Below are positions 33,631-44,961 of a DNA stretch of 64,000 nucleotides, in pieces (the stretch's first letter is position 1; every line of letters begins with the position of its first letter). A model generated the notes under the pieces. It ran no database searches. It saw only the letters and a list, made by a program, of their open reading frames with translations, and was not told the DNA's origin. The position numbers were made by a program, and so were the translations under genes. Source of the stretch: Trichobilharzia szidati (taxonomy: Eukaryota > Platyhelminthes > Trematoda > Strigeidida > Schistosomatidae); assembly GCA_944472155.2 (NCBI GenBank), contig OX235279.1:138418920-138482919 (forward strand), read 5' to 3'.

Positions 33631-33729
33631 ACAATTTATGGGCTGGCCATTGGATCGGGTCCCAGTAAATCAACGGTCTACGAGCTTGCTAGCCTTGTAA
33701 ACAGAAGGTTGTGGGTTTCAAACCCTGGC

Positions 33730-33790
33730 GGTGGGTGCGTACTGCTGAAGCGGAGTCCCGAATAGGGCTGACAAAACAGCTGTCCGGTAC
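33730..33790 (+). ncRNA. Degenerate hammerhead motif (SM-alpha-like)
   Basis: CTGAAGCGGAG, then GTCCC, loop, GGGC and TGACAAAAC, followed by AGCTGTCCGGTACTCC. The helix II arms are visible, but the CUGANGA and GAAA cores are both altered. Likely inactive. Confidence 0.5.
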
Positions 33791-33824
33791 TCCTAGGTTT
33801 TTATATTTTATTACCATTTTCTTT

Positions 33825-34130
33825 ATTATTGTTAAGTAGAACCACACAGAGATTCAGCCTGGAGTAATCGCCTTTTTACTGTCTTCGGAGAGTTTTGTGA
33901 CTGTGCGTGTCTCAAAAACATTTCACTAGGTATACAGTAAGACGTAGGGACCGGTTTCCTGCGTTCGGAACACAACGAGTTGGTTTGGGTCGCTGCAGTC
34001 AGCTGTGTTATTTCTCATCATCTAATTTTATTGTTGGTAATATTTTCTATAATTTGGTATTGGTTTTGCATCGTTCCGTCTGCATGTATGATATATTGAC
34101 TGGTTCATCGAAAATTCAGTGAGCAGTCTC
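33825..34130. repeat. Unclassified dispersed repeat, copy 2 (3' part)
   Basis: This resumes the match to copy 1 at 2530 (TTATTGTTAAGTAGAACCACA versus TTATTGTTAAGTGGGACCACA) and to the TTTTGTGACTGTG motif at 2600. A 71-codon plus-strand frame at 33907-34122 is unrecognised. Confidence 0.55.
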
Positions 34131-34134
34131 TCCC

Positions 34135-36315
34135 TTCATTTAATTATATCCCTTCTAAGAATTGAAATTCTGTCCTATCGAATTGTGTGATTGTATGCAT
34201 TTTAGTAGGCATCACAAAGGCTTAGTTGTTATTTCCAAACTTTTCATTCAAGCTACTATATTCTGATGACGTTACTTATACTGACCAACAAGTTCTATGT
34301 GATATGTCAAAAGCAGATAAATAGCACTGAATTGTGGTGTTGTATGTTTAAAAATATTCTTATTATGAACATGCCTATCTGTTTATCGTGTAAATTACAC
34401 AATTAAATGTGATTTAGACAGTTAAGAAAGCAGATTTGGGTACTAACAAAATTTAAATTAATGGTCTCCTAATCAACCCTCAAGAGTAGGACACATTGTG
34501 CTGGGTGACCTACCGCAATCTAGATTATTATTTTAACCTGAAATCTCACCTATTATATTCTCTAGCAATCTGCCTATTCAAGGTGGTGGGCTGATGGGTA
34601 CGTATTGGTGACGAGTACCAAACTTGAAGAAGACAGCTCTGCAGTACTCTGTGGTTTTCATTGATTCTGTAACTGATATCAATCTGTGATCACACTTGAA
34701 AGCAACGAAATCTCCAGAAATTTATACTTGAAAATTTCATTCTCGGTTAACAAAAATAACTTGTTCATTCTACAAATAAGTAATTGTGTAAATAAGCTTA
34801 GCCACTAAATATTGACTATAGTTATTTTCTTAAATGTACTTTGTGTGTGTTTGATAAATTTTTCTATTGGTGGAAAATGTAAAATTATTAGAGTAAATTG
34901 AAACTGATATGGTATATACTACTGATTGACTGATGTCAGTAGGTAGAAATCACTGGCTTCAGCCAGTAGAACTTACTTGGCATATTGAAGTGTTCTAAAC
35001 ACTTGACGGCCGATTCTACTCTTTATGGTCGAGTTGATCAGCAGTGTGAGCTGTTCGACTCAGCTCAGAGAACCTCGTTAGTTTGAAATAAACAAATTTC
35101 GGCGAGTTACTTGGGTGAAGTGACAATCCGAATTCGCACTTTGCCAGCAGTATAATCAGAGACGAAAATTCGCCACTGTTTTCATTTTCATTAACAAATG
35201 ATTTTCAGATCTCAACACGTGATGTGTTCTGTGCCACAAAAGGTAAAATGGCATACACAGGTAGAATTTGACTGATCTGATATGATTGTGTTTCATCGTC
35301 TGACTATACTCAAGTACACCATTGATGTACGCGGCTGCAAACCAGCATAGTAGCCTTCTAGTATTTACAGCTCGTTGATCTGATTAAAAAGCGTTACTAC
35401 TTGCTTCGAGTGATTTTCAAATATTCACATGATGAAACAGTTGCATATACCATTATTCTAATCCACCTGCTTTCTGTTATGAAGCAGATCACATATTGTG
35501 GTATGATAAACTGCTTCGCATAATACCTTCATCCACTTTTTAAATCACCTACTGGTTATCCAGCTGTGATGATGATGTAGCATTACTAAATTCATCTAAC
35601 AGATCATTTCGAAATTATATCACTGTAGAATCATATTTCTGTTGTACAAAATATATTGGCGGCTTGTTTGAACTATTGACTGCCAAAATATGCCCTTCCA
35701 TAAAACACATATAGATTGACTTGAAATACTCCTTTTGTTTTTTCTTTTACTGAATTAAAGCCCTCCATAAATATCATAATTTTCACTCGCGCAATATTGA
35801 AAACAGTGTAGCCATTGTTATTCATGGTCTTCACAAATTAAAAACAGAAATTATCATAGTTAATGGTAATCAGTAATGAAGCTTACCAACGTGAAACGAA
35901 TCACTCTTCTTTAAGTAGTTAGCACAAAACACAAATTTCGTGATCATTCCTTTCAGTTTTGTTTGCAAAAGCATTAAATTTTGTATATAATTGAAAAATT
36001 TCAAAAATTCCATTATCTATGGAGTCATTGTTTAGAATAAGGAGATTATTTTTCTAATTACCATTATTAATATTATTATAATAATAGGCATTATAAATAT
36101 TATGGTCGTTCAAATGATATTGTCATTAACAAAATGAAAAATCGTTGATAATTAGTGAAAATTTTTCACTTAATACCATTCTGTTTTGAATCTACATGGA
36201 ATATATTGGTGTCAGACTGTCCAAGTGGATTGAAATAGTTGTGTTCAAATTGTAAAATCACTCATGATTCTATAGTATACATTTTCGGGTTTATTTGGCT
36301 AATTAAAATTTTTCT
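34135..36315. other. No gene recognised
   Basis: AT-rich. At 34480-34520 a GGACACATT string recalls a hammerhead arm but has no partner. Nothing supportable. Confidence 0.4.
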
Positions 36316-36319
36316 TGAA

Positions 36320-37795
36320 TACGCCCGGAAGCAATGAAAGCAGACTCAGAGACGACAGCAGATATGCTGACTCCATTATTGCAAAAGGTCTGGAAAGAGG
36401 GAAAGGTGCCTACTGACTGGAGGAAAGGTTACCTCGTGAAACTACCAAAGAAGGGCGAATTAGGCCTCACTCTGCAAGAACTGGCGAGAAATCATGCTCC
36501 TGTCGAAGCCAAGTGAAATCCTCAGTCGCATCATCCTGGAGAGAATAAAGGACGCACTGGATACAGAATTCCACCCACCGGAACAAACTGGATTCAGGAA
36601 AGGCAAATCATGTTCTGACCAAATCGATACTTTACGCATCATCATCGAACAAAGCATGGAATGGTAATAAAACCTCTACCTCAACTTCATAGACTTTGAG
36701 AAGGCTTTCGACAGCGTTGACCGCGAAGTAATTTGAAAACTACTCAAGTACTATAGCGTACCCCAAATATTCATCAACCTTATTCAACAGCTGTACGACA
36801 ACGTCACATGTCAAGTGATCCACAACGGAAAACTCAGCGAGGCGTTTGGAGTAAACACAGGAGTCAGACAAGGGTGCTTATTATCACCAATGATATTCCT
36901 AATTGTAGTGGACTGGATTATGCGTCAGACAGTGGGAAACGAGAAGACAGGGATATCCTCGACTGACGTGAAGAACCTAGAAGACCTAGATTTCGCGCGT
37001 GGATGATTTATGTTTGATGTCACACAAAATCGAAGACTTACAGGCAAAAACCGACAAATTGGTCGAAGAAGCAACAAAGACAGGACTCCAGGTGAACATA
37101 GACAAGACGGAGGTTATGAAAATAACCAACCAACAACAACAGCAGCAGCAACATCCAGTACCAATTACCATCAACGCGAGGGATTTGAAAGAGGTTACTT
37201 CATTCACTTCACTTATCTAGGGGGCATTGTCTCAACTACAGGAGGAACGGACGAGGATGTCAAATCGAGAGTCGGAAAGGCGAGAAACACATTCATCAAC
37301 CTGAAACCAATCTGGAAATCTTCGTCACTCAGCCTGCATCAACAACAAAATTCGAATTTTCAATACAAACGTCAAGTCAGTTCTTCTACACGCATCAGAA
37401 ACTTGGCGGGTCACAAAGAGTATTTCCAGCAGGTTGCAGACATTTATTAACAGCTGTCTTCGTTCTATATTGAAGATTAGATGGCCGGAAACAATCACCA
37501 ACAAGAAACTATGAGAACAAACAAAACAAGAACCAATCGCCCAACAAACATGTAGGAGAAAGTGAAGATGGAGGAGCCCGCTGGGTGACATCGCGCGTCA
37601 GGCCTTCGCTCGAGTGGAACCAGAAAGGGAAGCGGCGAGTGGGACGTCCAAGGGTGACATGGAGGAGATCATGTGAAGAGGAGTTGAAACAGTATGGAAT
37701 AACATGGATGCAAGTGAAATGTATGGCAGAAGACAGAAGCAAGTGGAGACGTGCAGTTGCAGCCCTATGTTCCACTAGGAAGCCAAGGTAACAAT
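36320..37795 (+). mobile_element. RTE (SR2-like) copy, 5' truncated
   Basis: The copy begins inside the RT (EAMKADSETTADMLTPLLQKVWKEGKVPTDW, LVKLPKKGEL), with ETGFRKGKSC, FEKAFDSVDREVI, GVRQGCLLSPMIFLIVVDWIM (motif B), then DLDFA and a 4-base insertion in the codons for the catalytic FADD (36996-37000 region), so the frame breaks exactly at the active site. Later blocks: DKTEVMKITNQQQQQQ, TSFTSLI, RVGKARNTFINLKPIW, WPETITNKKLWEQT and EWNQKGKRRVGRPRVTWRRSC, ending at about 37790 with GCCCTATGTTCCACTAGG and an ATAATAATAATA tail (37797-37808). Its closest relative is the minus-strand copy at 63.2 kb. Confidence 0.92.
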
Positions 37796-37799
37796 GATA

Positions 37800-38100
37800 A
37801 TAATAATACCATTTAGAGGGTTGTGTGAAACTAAACAGAAGAAGACATTTAATTTGTTTTATTTCGGGAGTTTTTAGAATTTGATGACAGTGACGCCACC
37901 ATGGACTGGAACCAAATCTATGGAATGACCTAATTTCCTACTTATTACATTATTTATGTTTTAAGCAACAGTTTGGTTGATATTTGAATTTCGGAAATAG
38001 AACTGACGTCGATTAGGGTACTGGTAAAGTTTAAGGGTAATTGAGAAGTATTTATGCTTATTTATTTTGTGCGTAAAACTTGAGAACTGTGGTGGTAAGT
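37800..38100. other. No feature recognised
   Basis: AT-rich and featureless, apart from the RTE tail at its left edge. Confidence 0.45.
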
Positions 38101-38104
38101 AATT

Positions 38105-38162
38105 CCATATTAGTTTGTTTATTAGATGTATCACACAGTGAAACAGTATTATTTACTGGATG
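38105..38162 (+). repeat. Terminal inverted repeat of element H, left
   Basis: CCATATTAGTTTGTTTATTA and onward match the reverse complement of 39045-39102 with about five differences. The inner end runs on to a GAAACGTC/ATCC (minus-strand) string like the hammerhead half in element E. Confidence 0.85.
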
Positions 38163-39044
38163 ACGTTTCGAGTGATAGAGCACAAAAACTAAGTAGTACC
38201 AAGGAAAATCTAAGACAGGAAGTGAAGCATGTAAGAGAAGCTTTGAAACTTAATAATTACCGTGATAAATTAGTCAGAAAGTATATAGGGAAATGTAAAA
38301 ATAAAATAAATAGTGACGGTAGTGATAGTGGTAATAATAATAATGATAATAATATTATATGACGAAATGCATACCAAACATGCGCAAGATAATGACAATA
38401 CCAACAATAAGGAATCTAAATCAACAGTAATAATTCCATACAAGGAAGGAACCTTGGAAACCTTGCGCAGAACTCTTAACAATGCTAGCAGGAATAAAAG
38501 TGGCTGGCATTCAAACACACAAACTCAATTAGAAACAAGCGTTGTCAGTTAAAGGATCCTGTGGAGCCATTAAAACAAAACAGTTTAGTTTATCTAATAC
38601 CCTGCCTGCAATGATTGTCAGGTCAAATACATAGGTCAAAGTAGTAGAACAGGGGCAGTCAGACAGACTAGCCGAGCATAACAACCTTCCAAAATCTAGA
38701 TTAGTTGACCCGAATAAGATAAGAAATCTAGAGAATAGTTCAACCATCGATAGCACTAAATGCAATTACACACAACATACAATGGGATGGGTGGGATAAG
38801 ATGACAGCTCTAAAATCTAATGTCACAGGGTGCAGGGAAAGATTGATAACAGGAGCTTTGTTTATCGAATCAACTGCAAATACATGTAATAGGAATGACT
38901 CAGCACCTGTCCCAGATATCTGGAAAATTCTACTATCCCAACGACGACAAATAGGAGAGGACAACCAAAACTATAAAACTCAAGTTTCAAAGATGTGTGA
39001 TTATAAATGAAAGGATTATGGACAACAAATTGTGTTCGAATTGT

Positions 39045-39102
39045 CATTCAGTAAATAAAACTGTTTCCCTGTGTGACACATCTAATAAACAAACTAATAT
39101 GG
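39045..39102 (-). repeat. Terminal inverted repeat of element H, right
   Basis: Partner of 38105-38162. It ends in TAATATGG. The hammerhead-like half is mutated here (TTCGAATTGTCATTC). Confidence 0.85.
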
Positions 39103-39104
39103 AT

Positions 39105-40593
39105 GCTTATTTAGGACTTATTAGTAATAATAGTAGTATATATATACACGACGGAAACATTCATTTTTCAGGATAGATTTATTACGGTTCAGTCAGCGAT
39201 TAGTGTAGAATTTCGACATGATGATACTAAGTGTACACTAAAATGTGGATAACATTATCGCGATTGTATTAAGTGGCCTACCAACACATTCACCAATGAC
39301 ATCCGATAATTTTATACATTCTGCGGATTAATGCATGAAACTTATAGACCTGAATGCTTTGTGATTATAAAATTCAAAATGTTGTAAAACTGGAATGAAC
39401 TGTTAATCGCATAACTATTCAGCACTACGCACCCATGAACCCACAAGTTATTGATCCCATGATCTTATGGTTACAAGGCTAGCCAAAACGGTCCTCAAAC
39501 TGACTCGCATTGGTGACGGAATGAACCCTTATACATGAATTCAAGAATCTCCTATGAATTATTATTTATTTCATCACATAGAGAATAATTCATCGTTTTA
39601 TCAGTTGACCGGTTCAAACGTTAGTCAGTGTATTCACGGAAGATACTAAGCAATAACTGGTCTATTGTTTTGTACACAGTGACTAAAAGTGGAATCCAAT
39701 ACACGCCTTCTTTTTTTTATTTGCAATTCGCCAGCCTCATAAACCAATATACTCGAGTGTGATGATGTTGCTACTGAGACTTAAATCCAACACAAATCGT
39801 TTTAAATGCTATAACGTTATCTACGAGGTTACTGAGCAACAAAAGCCACCTCTTGTAAAATTATTCCGATAGATAACAGTCGTGCTATGTGTATTCGAAA
39901 ACACTGACTTTTATACATAAGGGTTTTTAAAATAACAATTCCTTTTCTTAAACACTAACTACAGAAACAAATACTAGCTGTACTTCAATAGTGACCTTGT
40001 AGATTTTAAAGTAGAATCTAGAAAAATAAAAACAAAAACACGCGGAGAAGAAAGGAAATCAAATGAAAAAGAATAAATATAGAATGAAATCGGTATCTGA
40101 AATCGGGTATATGAATATATACATATATATACCAATCTATTTTTGTACATTTAAGTATACTTCGAAAGAAATAAAATAGTGGGATAGGTAAGTGAGGCAA
40201 ATAATTTAAATTAATTGTGAATAGAAGAAAGTAAACGTTAAGTAATAGTGCAGCAGTTGTATTTTGTTTTCTGTTTAATATTTTGTTATTAAAGAATCCA
40301 TTTTATAAAATTGTCCAAAAAAGAAGTTCCTTTTAGTTTTACTTGTCAAACACTTTACTAGCCATTTCCATTGTGGTTTACAGTGAAGCGCATGTATACA
40401 TATATGTCAGTAATGTCAGTAGGCAACAAGTAATGAATGATTTACTATAATTCGGAAAATGAAAAGATAAATTTGTTTAATTATTTATTTTCGAACAAAA
40501 TGTTACTGTCATTTCATTAACTTGTTGAATGTTCAATGCCCGCTGAGATATTTATAAATTGACATGCGCCTCAATGTAAATCACAATGGAGAT

Positions 40594-40629
<36 letters not shown>

Positions 40630-40770
40630 ACCAAAATCGGTAACCCCTTCAATTATTTTTTCAATCTATCTTGAAATTCCTCTTAACTGGTCATTTTGGC
40701 GATAAAAATTTGATGACCATTATCATATTGACTTCTAGTGTATACAATTCAGTCCTGCCTTCAAAAGAAC
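39105..40770. other. No gene; weak SM-alpha relic and AT microsatellite
   Basis: A degenerate minus-strand SM-alpha-like arm is possible at 39425-39530 (ACGCACCCATGAACCC and GGTTACAAGGCTAGC). A (TA)n microsatellite spans about 40597-40626. No supportable gene. Confidence 0.4.
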
Positions 40771-40775
40771 AGTAA

Positions 40776-40825
40776 CAGTGGAGTCCAGAATGCGTGTTTC
40801 GCCTCATTTGGGACTCGTCAACTGA
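40776..40825 (-). ncRNA. Hammerhead ribozyme motif, best preserved copy
   Basis: The minus strand reads TTGACGAG (core CUGANGA with C3 changed to U), TCCC, loop, GGC, GAAAC, ACGCATTC, then TGGACTCC. Core positions G5, A6, G8, A9 and the GAAA are all present. Helix III is the minimal type. Helix I partners are CAGT/ACTG-like. It is the strongest hammerhead candidate in the window, but the C3 change would be expected to reduce cleavage. Confidence 0.6.
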
Positions 40826-41027
40826 AAGCGCCTCTATCCCAGTGAGTGATTATAATCCCGTTAAAATTTAAACGAAGCAATTATCAGTTAACAGGAAAGT
40901 AATTTCAAGTAATAGTAACTGATACCTGTCACTTGCTGCTCAGTAGCACCTTGGTGTCCCAGATTATGGGTATTGGGTTTAAGGCTCAGTGTGAACACAG
41001 TCACACCCAATAATTGTGGTACATCTA

Positions 41028-41072
41028 GCTAACGACTCCTAAATGGAATAAAATATGCATCTGGCATGCCAC
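41028..41072 (+). ncRNA. Degenerate hammerhead motif
   Basis: CTAACGACTCCTAAATGGAA, then TAAAATATGCATC and TGGCATGCC. The CUGANGA core is CUAACGA and GAAA is TAAA. The minimal helix III (ATGCAT) is self-complementary. Likely inactive. Confidence 0.5.
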
Positions 41073-41129
41073 TATTATCTGATTAAGTAACACTGATTAC
41101 ATATAGTTAGGTAAACTGACTATCCCGAT

Positions 41130-41210
41130 AATATATAATAATATAATAATAATAATCACTTTATTCCACAACAATAACAATTTACAGCATGGAATTTTCA
41201 GCGTTTCATT
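41130..41210 (-). mobile_element. Possible CR1-like 3' end
   Basis: On the minus strand, GTTGTGGAATAAAGTGATTATTATT resembles the 3' end of the CR1 copy (TTTTGGAATAAGGCAAATTATTATT at 53256-53280). Only the last 60-80 bases are comparable, so this is tentative. Confidence 0.35.
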
Positions 41211-41214
41211 TTAC

Positions 41215-42020
41215 ATATTGCATTGGTTTAGCTCTTTTTATAATTATATAAATGTATAAAATTTTAAAAATATTAATAGTTAATAGGAAAAATAAAAACC
41301 CCAACAAAATACACCATTTCTAGGTCATAGTGAATAATAAATAAATAATATAACAAATCACACATGCAATAATATGCATCATTACATTTTTTAGTTTAGT
41401 TAATGATTTAGAAGTTGTAAAAGTTTCAAGAACTTTACGAAGAGTTCATTAAATCACCAGATAAATATCTTTAGTTGGTGATTTAATCAAAGATTATGAA
41501 AAATAGTGGACTGCCATGCCTAACAAGGTAGTTTTAAATTCTATTGAGTAAGATTCTTTTACCAATGAGCATTCAGTATGGGTTTCTCATTGATTGTAGA
41601 TTCAGTTAGCACATTCCTGGTTTGCACTGACCAGCCACTTTGTAGTAACCAATTTTATCTTTCCCAGTCCTTATTGTCAAATATATATTCTGTCAACAAG
41701 TTTATAGTCCAGTTGCCAAGCTAGTAGACTCGAAGTCACCTCGCACTTTGAACTGAAGTCAGACAGTTGACGGCAAGTGGTAAGAAACTCAGTTCACATA
41801 AACCGTCACCGATATTTTTTTCATTTAAGAATTGAATATCACGATATCGGTCAGTAAGTAGTGGGTTAAATTCACATTCATAACAGTCAGTTTCTGTTCA
41901 AACTGATGAACGTCAACGTTCTGAAATCCAAAAGTCCTTCTTGAACTCAGGTGTCTGTCTTTCCGTGGATACTTTTAAATGTGAATTCGCTGACGACTAG
42001 ATATTTATGACTATGACTAT
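41215..42020. other. No feature recognised
   Basis: AT-rich, with no supportable signal. Confidence 0.45.
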
Positions 42021-42025
42021 GCTAC

Positions 42026-42329
42026 TGTGGTGAGAGCTGGCTGCTAGCCAAAGTTGGTAGACAGTAATTGACGTCAGTGTTTATGTCCCCAATATTGGTG
42101 GTTAGAAAATGAGAACAAAGGCTTTGCGTAGGCGGATACAGTTAGCATACGGATGATCTGACACAGCCACAAAGAGATGCAAAGTTAACTTTCTGTGAGA
42201 AACAACCAATCAAAAGACTGTATTTTCTACCAGCAATAATCTACAATAATGTACATTAAAATCTATAAATATGTGTTGATTTTCCTTAATAAACGATCTG
42301 TTGCCTGGCCCTTGTCTTCCGTCGTTACA
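42026..42329 (-). mobile_element. Solo LTR (Ty3/gypsy-type), copy 2
   Basis: On the minus strand the unit starts TGTAACGACGGAAGACAAGG and ends CTCACCACA (304 bp). It aligns with the 13683 copy over its length and is flanked by a perfect 4 bp duplication, CTAC at 42022-42025 and 42330-42333. No internal retroelement coding region is adjacent, so this is a solo LTR left by recombination between two LTRs (inferred). Confidence 0.82.
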
Positions 42330-42334
42330 CTACG

Positions 42335-43400
42335 ACTATTCTTTGCCTAGTGATATAACTTTTAACTTTTTTTTAAAACTTTTACAAAGAAGGATAAGAA
42401 ACGCTGAATTGTCTAAAAAAATAAATACACGCATAACATTTGTACATACACAAAGATAAAGGAAACAGCAGAATCTTACTTAGTGATATGTTTTCACTAG
42501 AATAATTTACAACAATTTTATTGTTAAGTTAAAATTTTGAGGCATTTTTAAAGTGCTTTTGTTTTTCTAAACACAAACGAACAAACAAACAAGCAAGCAA
42601 ATATGTAAACAACTGTTTTATTCGTTTTAAATTACAAATATTTAAATACATGTGTATACATGTTTACATCATTCAGTGTTCAGAGTCCATTCACGTATTT
42701 ACCTGCCTTCCTATCCACCAACCTACCTATATCTTTTGCCTAAGCAACCTTGTACATTTGCTTATCCTACCTATTTGTAGGATAACAACTGCAAATACAC
42801 ACATACACGCACGATACAACTTCTGTAAAGTAGAACATGTCAATCTTGTTTACCTTCGTATTATTTTATTAATGTAAATTTGTAAAACTATAGAAAAAAT
42901 ATTGTATTTTGGAAAAAAAACTCAATTTGTTACATACTTTGTTGAACTGTATAAACACCATTTTTGGTTTTAATTTTACAATTTTTTTTATACACACATG
43001 CTTGCACTGTACCCTGTCCTATTGCAACATTGAAATTAACCGACGGTTCAAATTTATCGCTACAAATTATATCAGTGTTAAGAGCGCAAATAAACAGACA
43101 AGAATATTTGATAGAATCCGGTAGATTAATGTATGAACATTGAAAGCCAAGAATTTTCAAATCTAAGTAAGGATATACTTTATTATCATTATAGAAAATC
43201 ATAATTAATATCAGTTTTAGAGATGGAATGCATTGCATATCGGTTTTAGTAGGCGACACAAGTAATTTTTATAAACTGTTAAACTGTTAAACGGGAGAAG
43301 TATTTAGAAGTATTTATGACTGAATTGTCTCAAGAGAAAGGAAAAATAATATACCCCTAGATAAATTTCATCATCCTTTATCGTAAACTGACTGTGGCTA
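42335..43400. other. No gene recognised
   Basis: AT-rich. Frames of 70-110 codons (for example 43259-42930 minus) have no recognisable domain and look like chance. Confidence 0.45.
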
Positions 43401-43404
43401 GAAT

Positions 43405-43830
43405 TCATGGGCCATTGGATTGCAAAGCCCGGTGGTTGAATGTCAGCGTGCTTACCTAGTAAATTGAAAATTCTGCTTCCTATCTATGGATGCCTGTTGC
43501 TGAAAATTGGGTTAAAAGAGCTGTGAGGTGCTAAATGGTTTTTCGGTCCAAATAATGTTTACTGTTGAAGAAATTCACCTAGAAATCGATCAAACCCTAA
43601 TCATCTAACGCCTTGTTGGATTTTTGTTTTCAGTGACAAAGACATTCTTGTCTGTTAGTTACATTTAAAATGAATACATTGTTACACTGCTGAATAGTCC
43701 TAAACTAGGACTAAACAGCTGTCCAGTACTCCCAGGTTTTCCAATGGTTCTCTAACTAATGTCAGCTCATGATGAAAATCCTGTAACCAATCAAATCCCT
43801 ACAAACCAACACTTGAACATTGTTACACTG
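43405..43830 (+). mobile_element. SM-alpha-like repeat, degenerate
   Basis: 43405-43520 (GGGCCATTGGATTG, an eroded tRNA-like arm) and 43690-43820 (a hammerhead-like stretch, then CCAGTACTCCCAGGTTTTCC, AATGTCAGCTCATGATGAAA, CAATCAAATCCCTACAAACC) match 60400-60610 and 60960-61030 in order. Intermediate sequence (43520-43690) is not recognisably part of the unit. Confidence 0.65.
43685..43735 (+). ncRNA. Degenerate hammerhead motif (SM-alpha-like)
   Basis: TAGTCCTAAACTAGGACTAAAC: helix II TAGTCC/GGACTA is strong, but the GAAA core is TAAA and CUGANGA is GCTGAA. Followed by AGCTGTCCAGTACTCC. Likely inactive. Confidence 0.5.
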
Positions 43831-43971
43831 TTTTAGTCTGCTGATTATCTTTCTGCTGTAGGCTATGAATGAAGTGTATATTTAACATCGCTTACATTTC
43901 ATCAGACAGATACATTTCCAGATCGTGGAAAATACCCATTAGGACATTAGAAAAAGGAGAAAGCAAAGTTC

Positions 43972-44050
43972 AGCAAGGATATCTTTTCAGCGATTTCATT
44001 TTCAAAAGCTCTACAATCGCATTTAAATACATAATTTTACATAAATAATT
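43972..44050 (+). repeat. Terminal inverted repeat of element I, left
   Basis: GTTCAGCAAGGATATC, TTTTCAGCGATTTCATTTTC and AATCGCATTTAAATAC match the reverse complement of 44962-45043 with few differences. A related arm occurs alone at 26780-26850. Confidence 0.85.
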
Positions 44051-44961
44051 ACACAGGATTAGAACGAATTACAGGTGTGTAGAAAATAAGTATAGAAACA
44101 AATTGAAATAATAATAATTTTCAACTTGAAATGGAAGTTAGGTGTGAATATAGATTACAAGAACCTTAGAAACACAAAAATTACACAGGATTAGGATATA
44201 ATTGTAAAATAGTTATTTTAAACAAATTATAAATGTGAGCAGGAAATGCGTGCAAACAAACCTAAAATAACTGTTCTTACAACTGAAAAAATGTGATTAA
44301 TTGAATGAAGACAAAGAGAGAAGAATCACACACACAGCGAACGCAAAAAAAAATCAAAAGAAAGAGAACACACCGAACTAGGTCCATGGTGGTTGTAGAG
44401 GTTGGACTAATTTCTCTTGAACACACGGCTCCGGCTTTTCGATGCATATTGCAAGGGCTTCTAAAGTACAGATAAGTCGGAAATATACTGCTTTTGGAGA
44501 GTTTTTGTTAAATTTGTAAATTACTTTGAATCAGTTGAGATGTTGTGAGAGATGTAAAGGTTACTTCTGATTGAACCGGTGCCTCTTTTTTGCAGCCTCG
44601 CTGGATAATGTTCTCTAACACGTTTTGAAACGACGCGCATACAACGATTTATGTGTCTAGCTCCGCACGAGGAGGTGAACTGATATGTGCACACTGAATG
44701 GTTCATATGCGAGAGTTTGTCCTAAGCATTGTTTCGAAGTATTGGGTGGCTAGAGAATGTCACTCTTAGAGTTGTTGAAGGGAAGGTCTTCTTTAGAGGG
44801 CTGTATGTTCTCCTACTTAGGATATCAGCTGCCAAATCTCCCCTGTAATTCGTTCTGATACTGTGTAATTTTGCTTTTAAGCCTCTCGTAAACCATATCT
44901 AGTTGAAAATAATCGTCACCTTTATTCGCCTTCGTAATTATGTGGAATCAAATAATAATTT

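Larger units (their letters stand above)
33270..33810 (+). mobile_element. SM-alpha-like repeat split by a SINE
   Basis: 33272-33397 (GTATTGGTTTTTTGTAGGGATTC, TGGCAGAAGTTACAATTCATGGG) and 33643-33800 (TGGCCATTGGATCGGGTCCCAG, tRNA-like arm, then a hammerhead-like stretch) together make one unit in the order seen at 60235-60600. The tRNA-like arm has a mutated B-box (GGTTTCAAACC at about 33715). The unit is interrupted by the 233 bp SINE at 33398-33630. Confidence 0.75.
38105..39102 (+). mobile_element. Penelope-like element H with terminal inverted repeats
   Basis: The plus-strand frame 38126-38362 gives a charged RT-thumb/linker segment (LRQEVKHVREALKLNNYRDK, KYIGKCKNKIN). The next frame has SKSTVIIPYKEGTLETLRRTL, as in element E. 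Beyond a stop, at 38560-38640, QNSLVYLIPCLQ is an eroded GIY block. After 38800 the frame has CRERLITGALFIESTANTCNRN with the catalytic-Glu segment. An Asn-rich run encoded by AAT repeats lies in between. The ends are a 57 bp inverted repeat (38105-38162 and 39045-39102). The order and family match element E at 25.4 kb. Confidence 0.8.
40776..41075. mobile_element. SM-alpha-like hammerhead repeat, copy 2
   Basis: A minus-strand hammerhead at 40776-40825 and a plus-strand hammerhead at 41028-41072 enclose about 200 bp, the same convergent layout as 11930-12230. The intervening sequence is not clearly alike, so the two copies are related by layout and ribozyme motif only. Confidence 0.55.

Noticed and set aside
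37119..37153. CAA/CAG repeat as a polyglutamine gene
   Set aside because: It lies within the RTE frame (NQQQQQQ) and recurs in other copies (63.9 and 54.3 kb).
36986..37775. Several short frames on both strands
   Set aside because: They are frame-shifted parts or the antisense of the RTE copy at 36.3-37.8 kb.
40588..40627. TA tract as an origin or promoter
   Set aside because: It is a simple microsatellite, of which there are several in the window.
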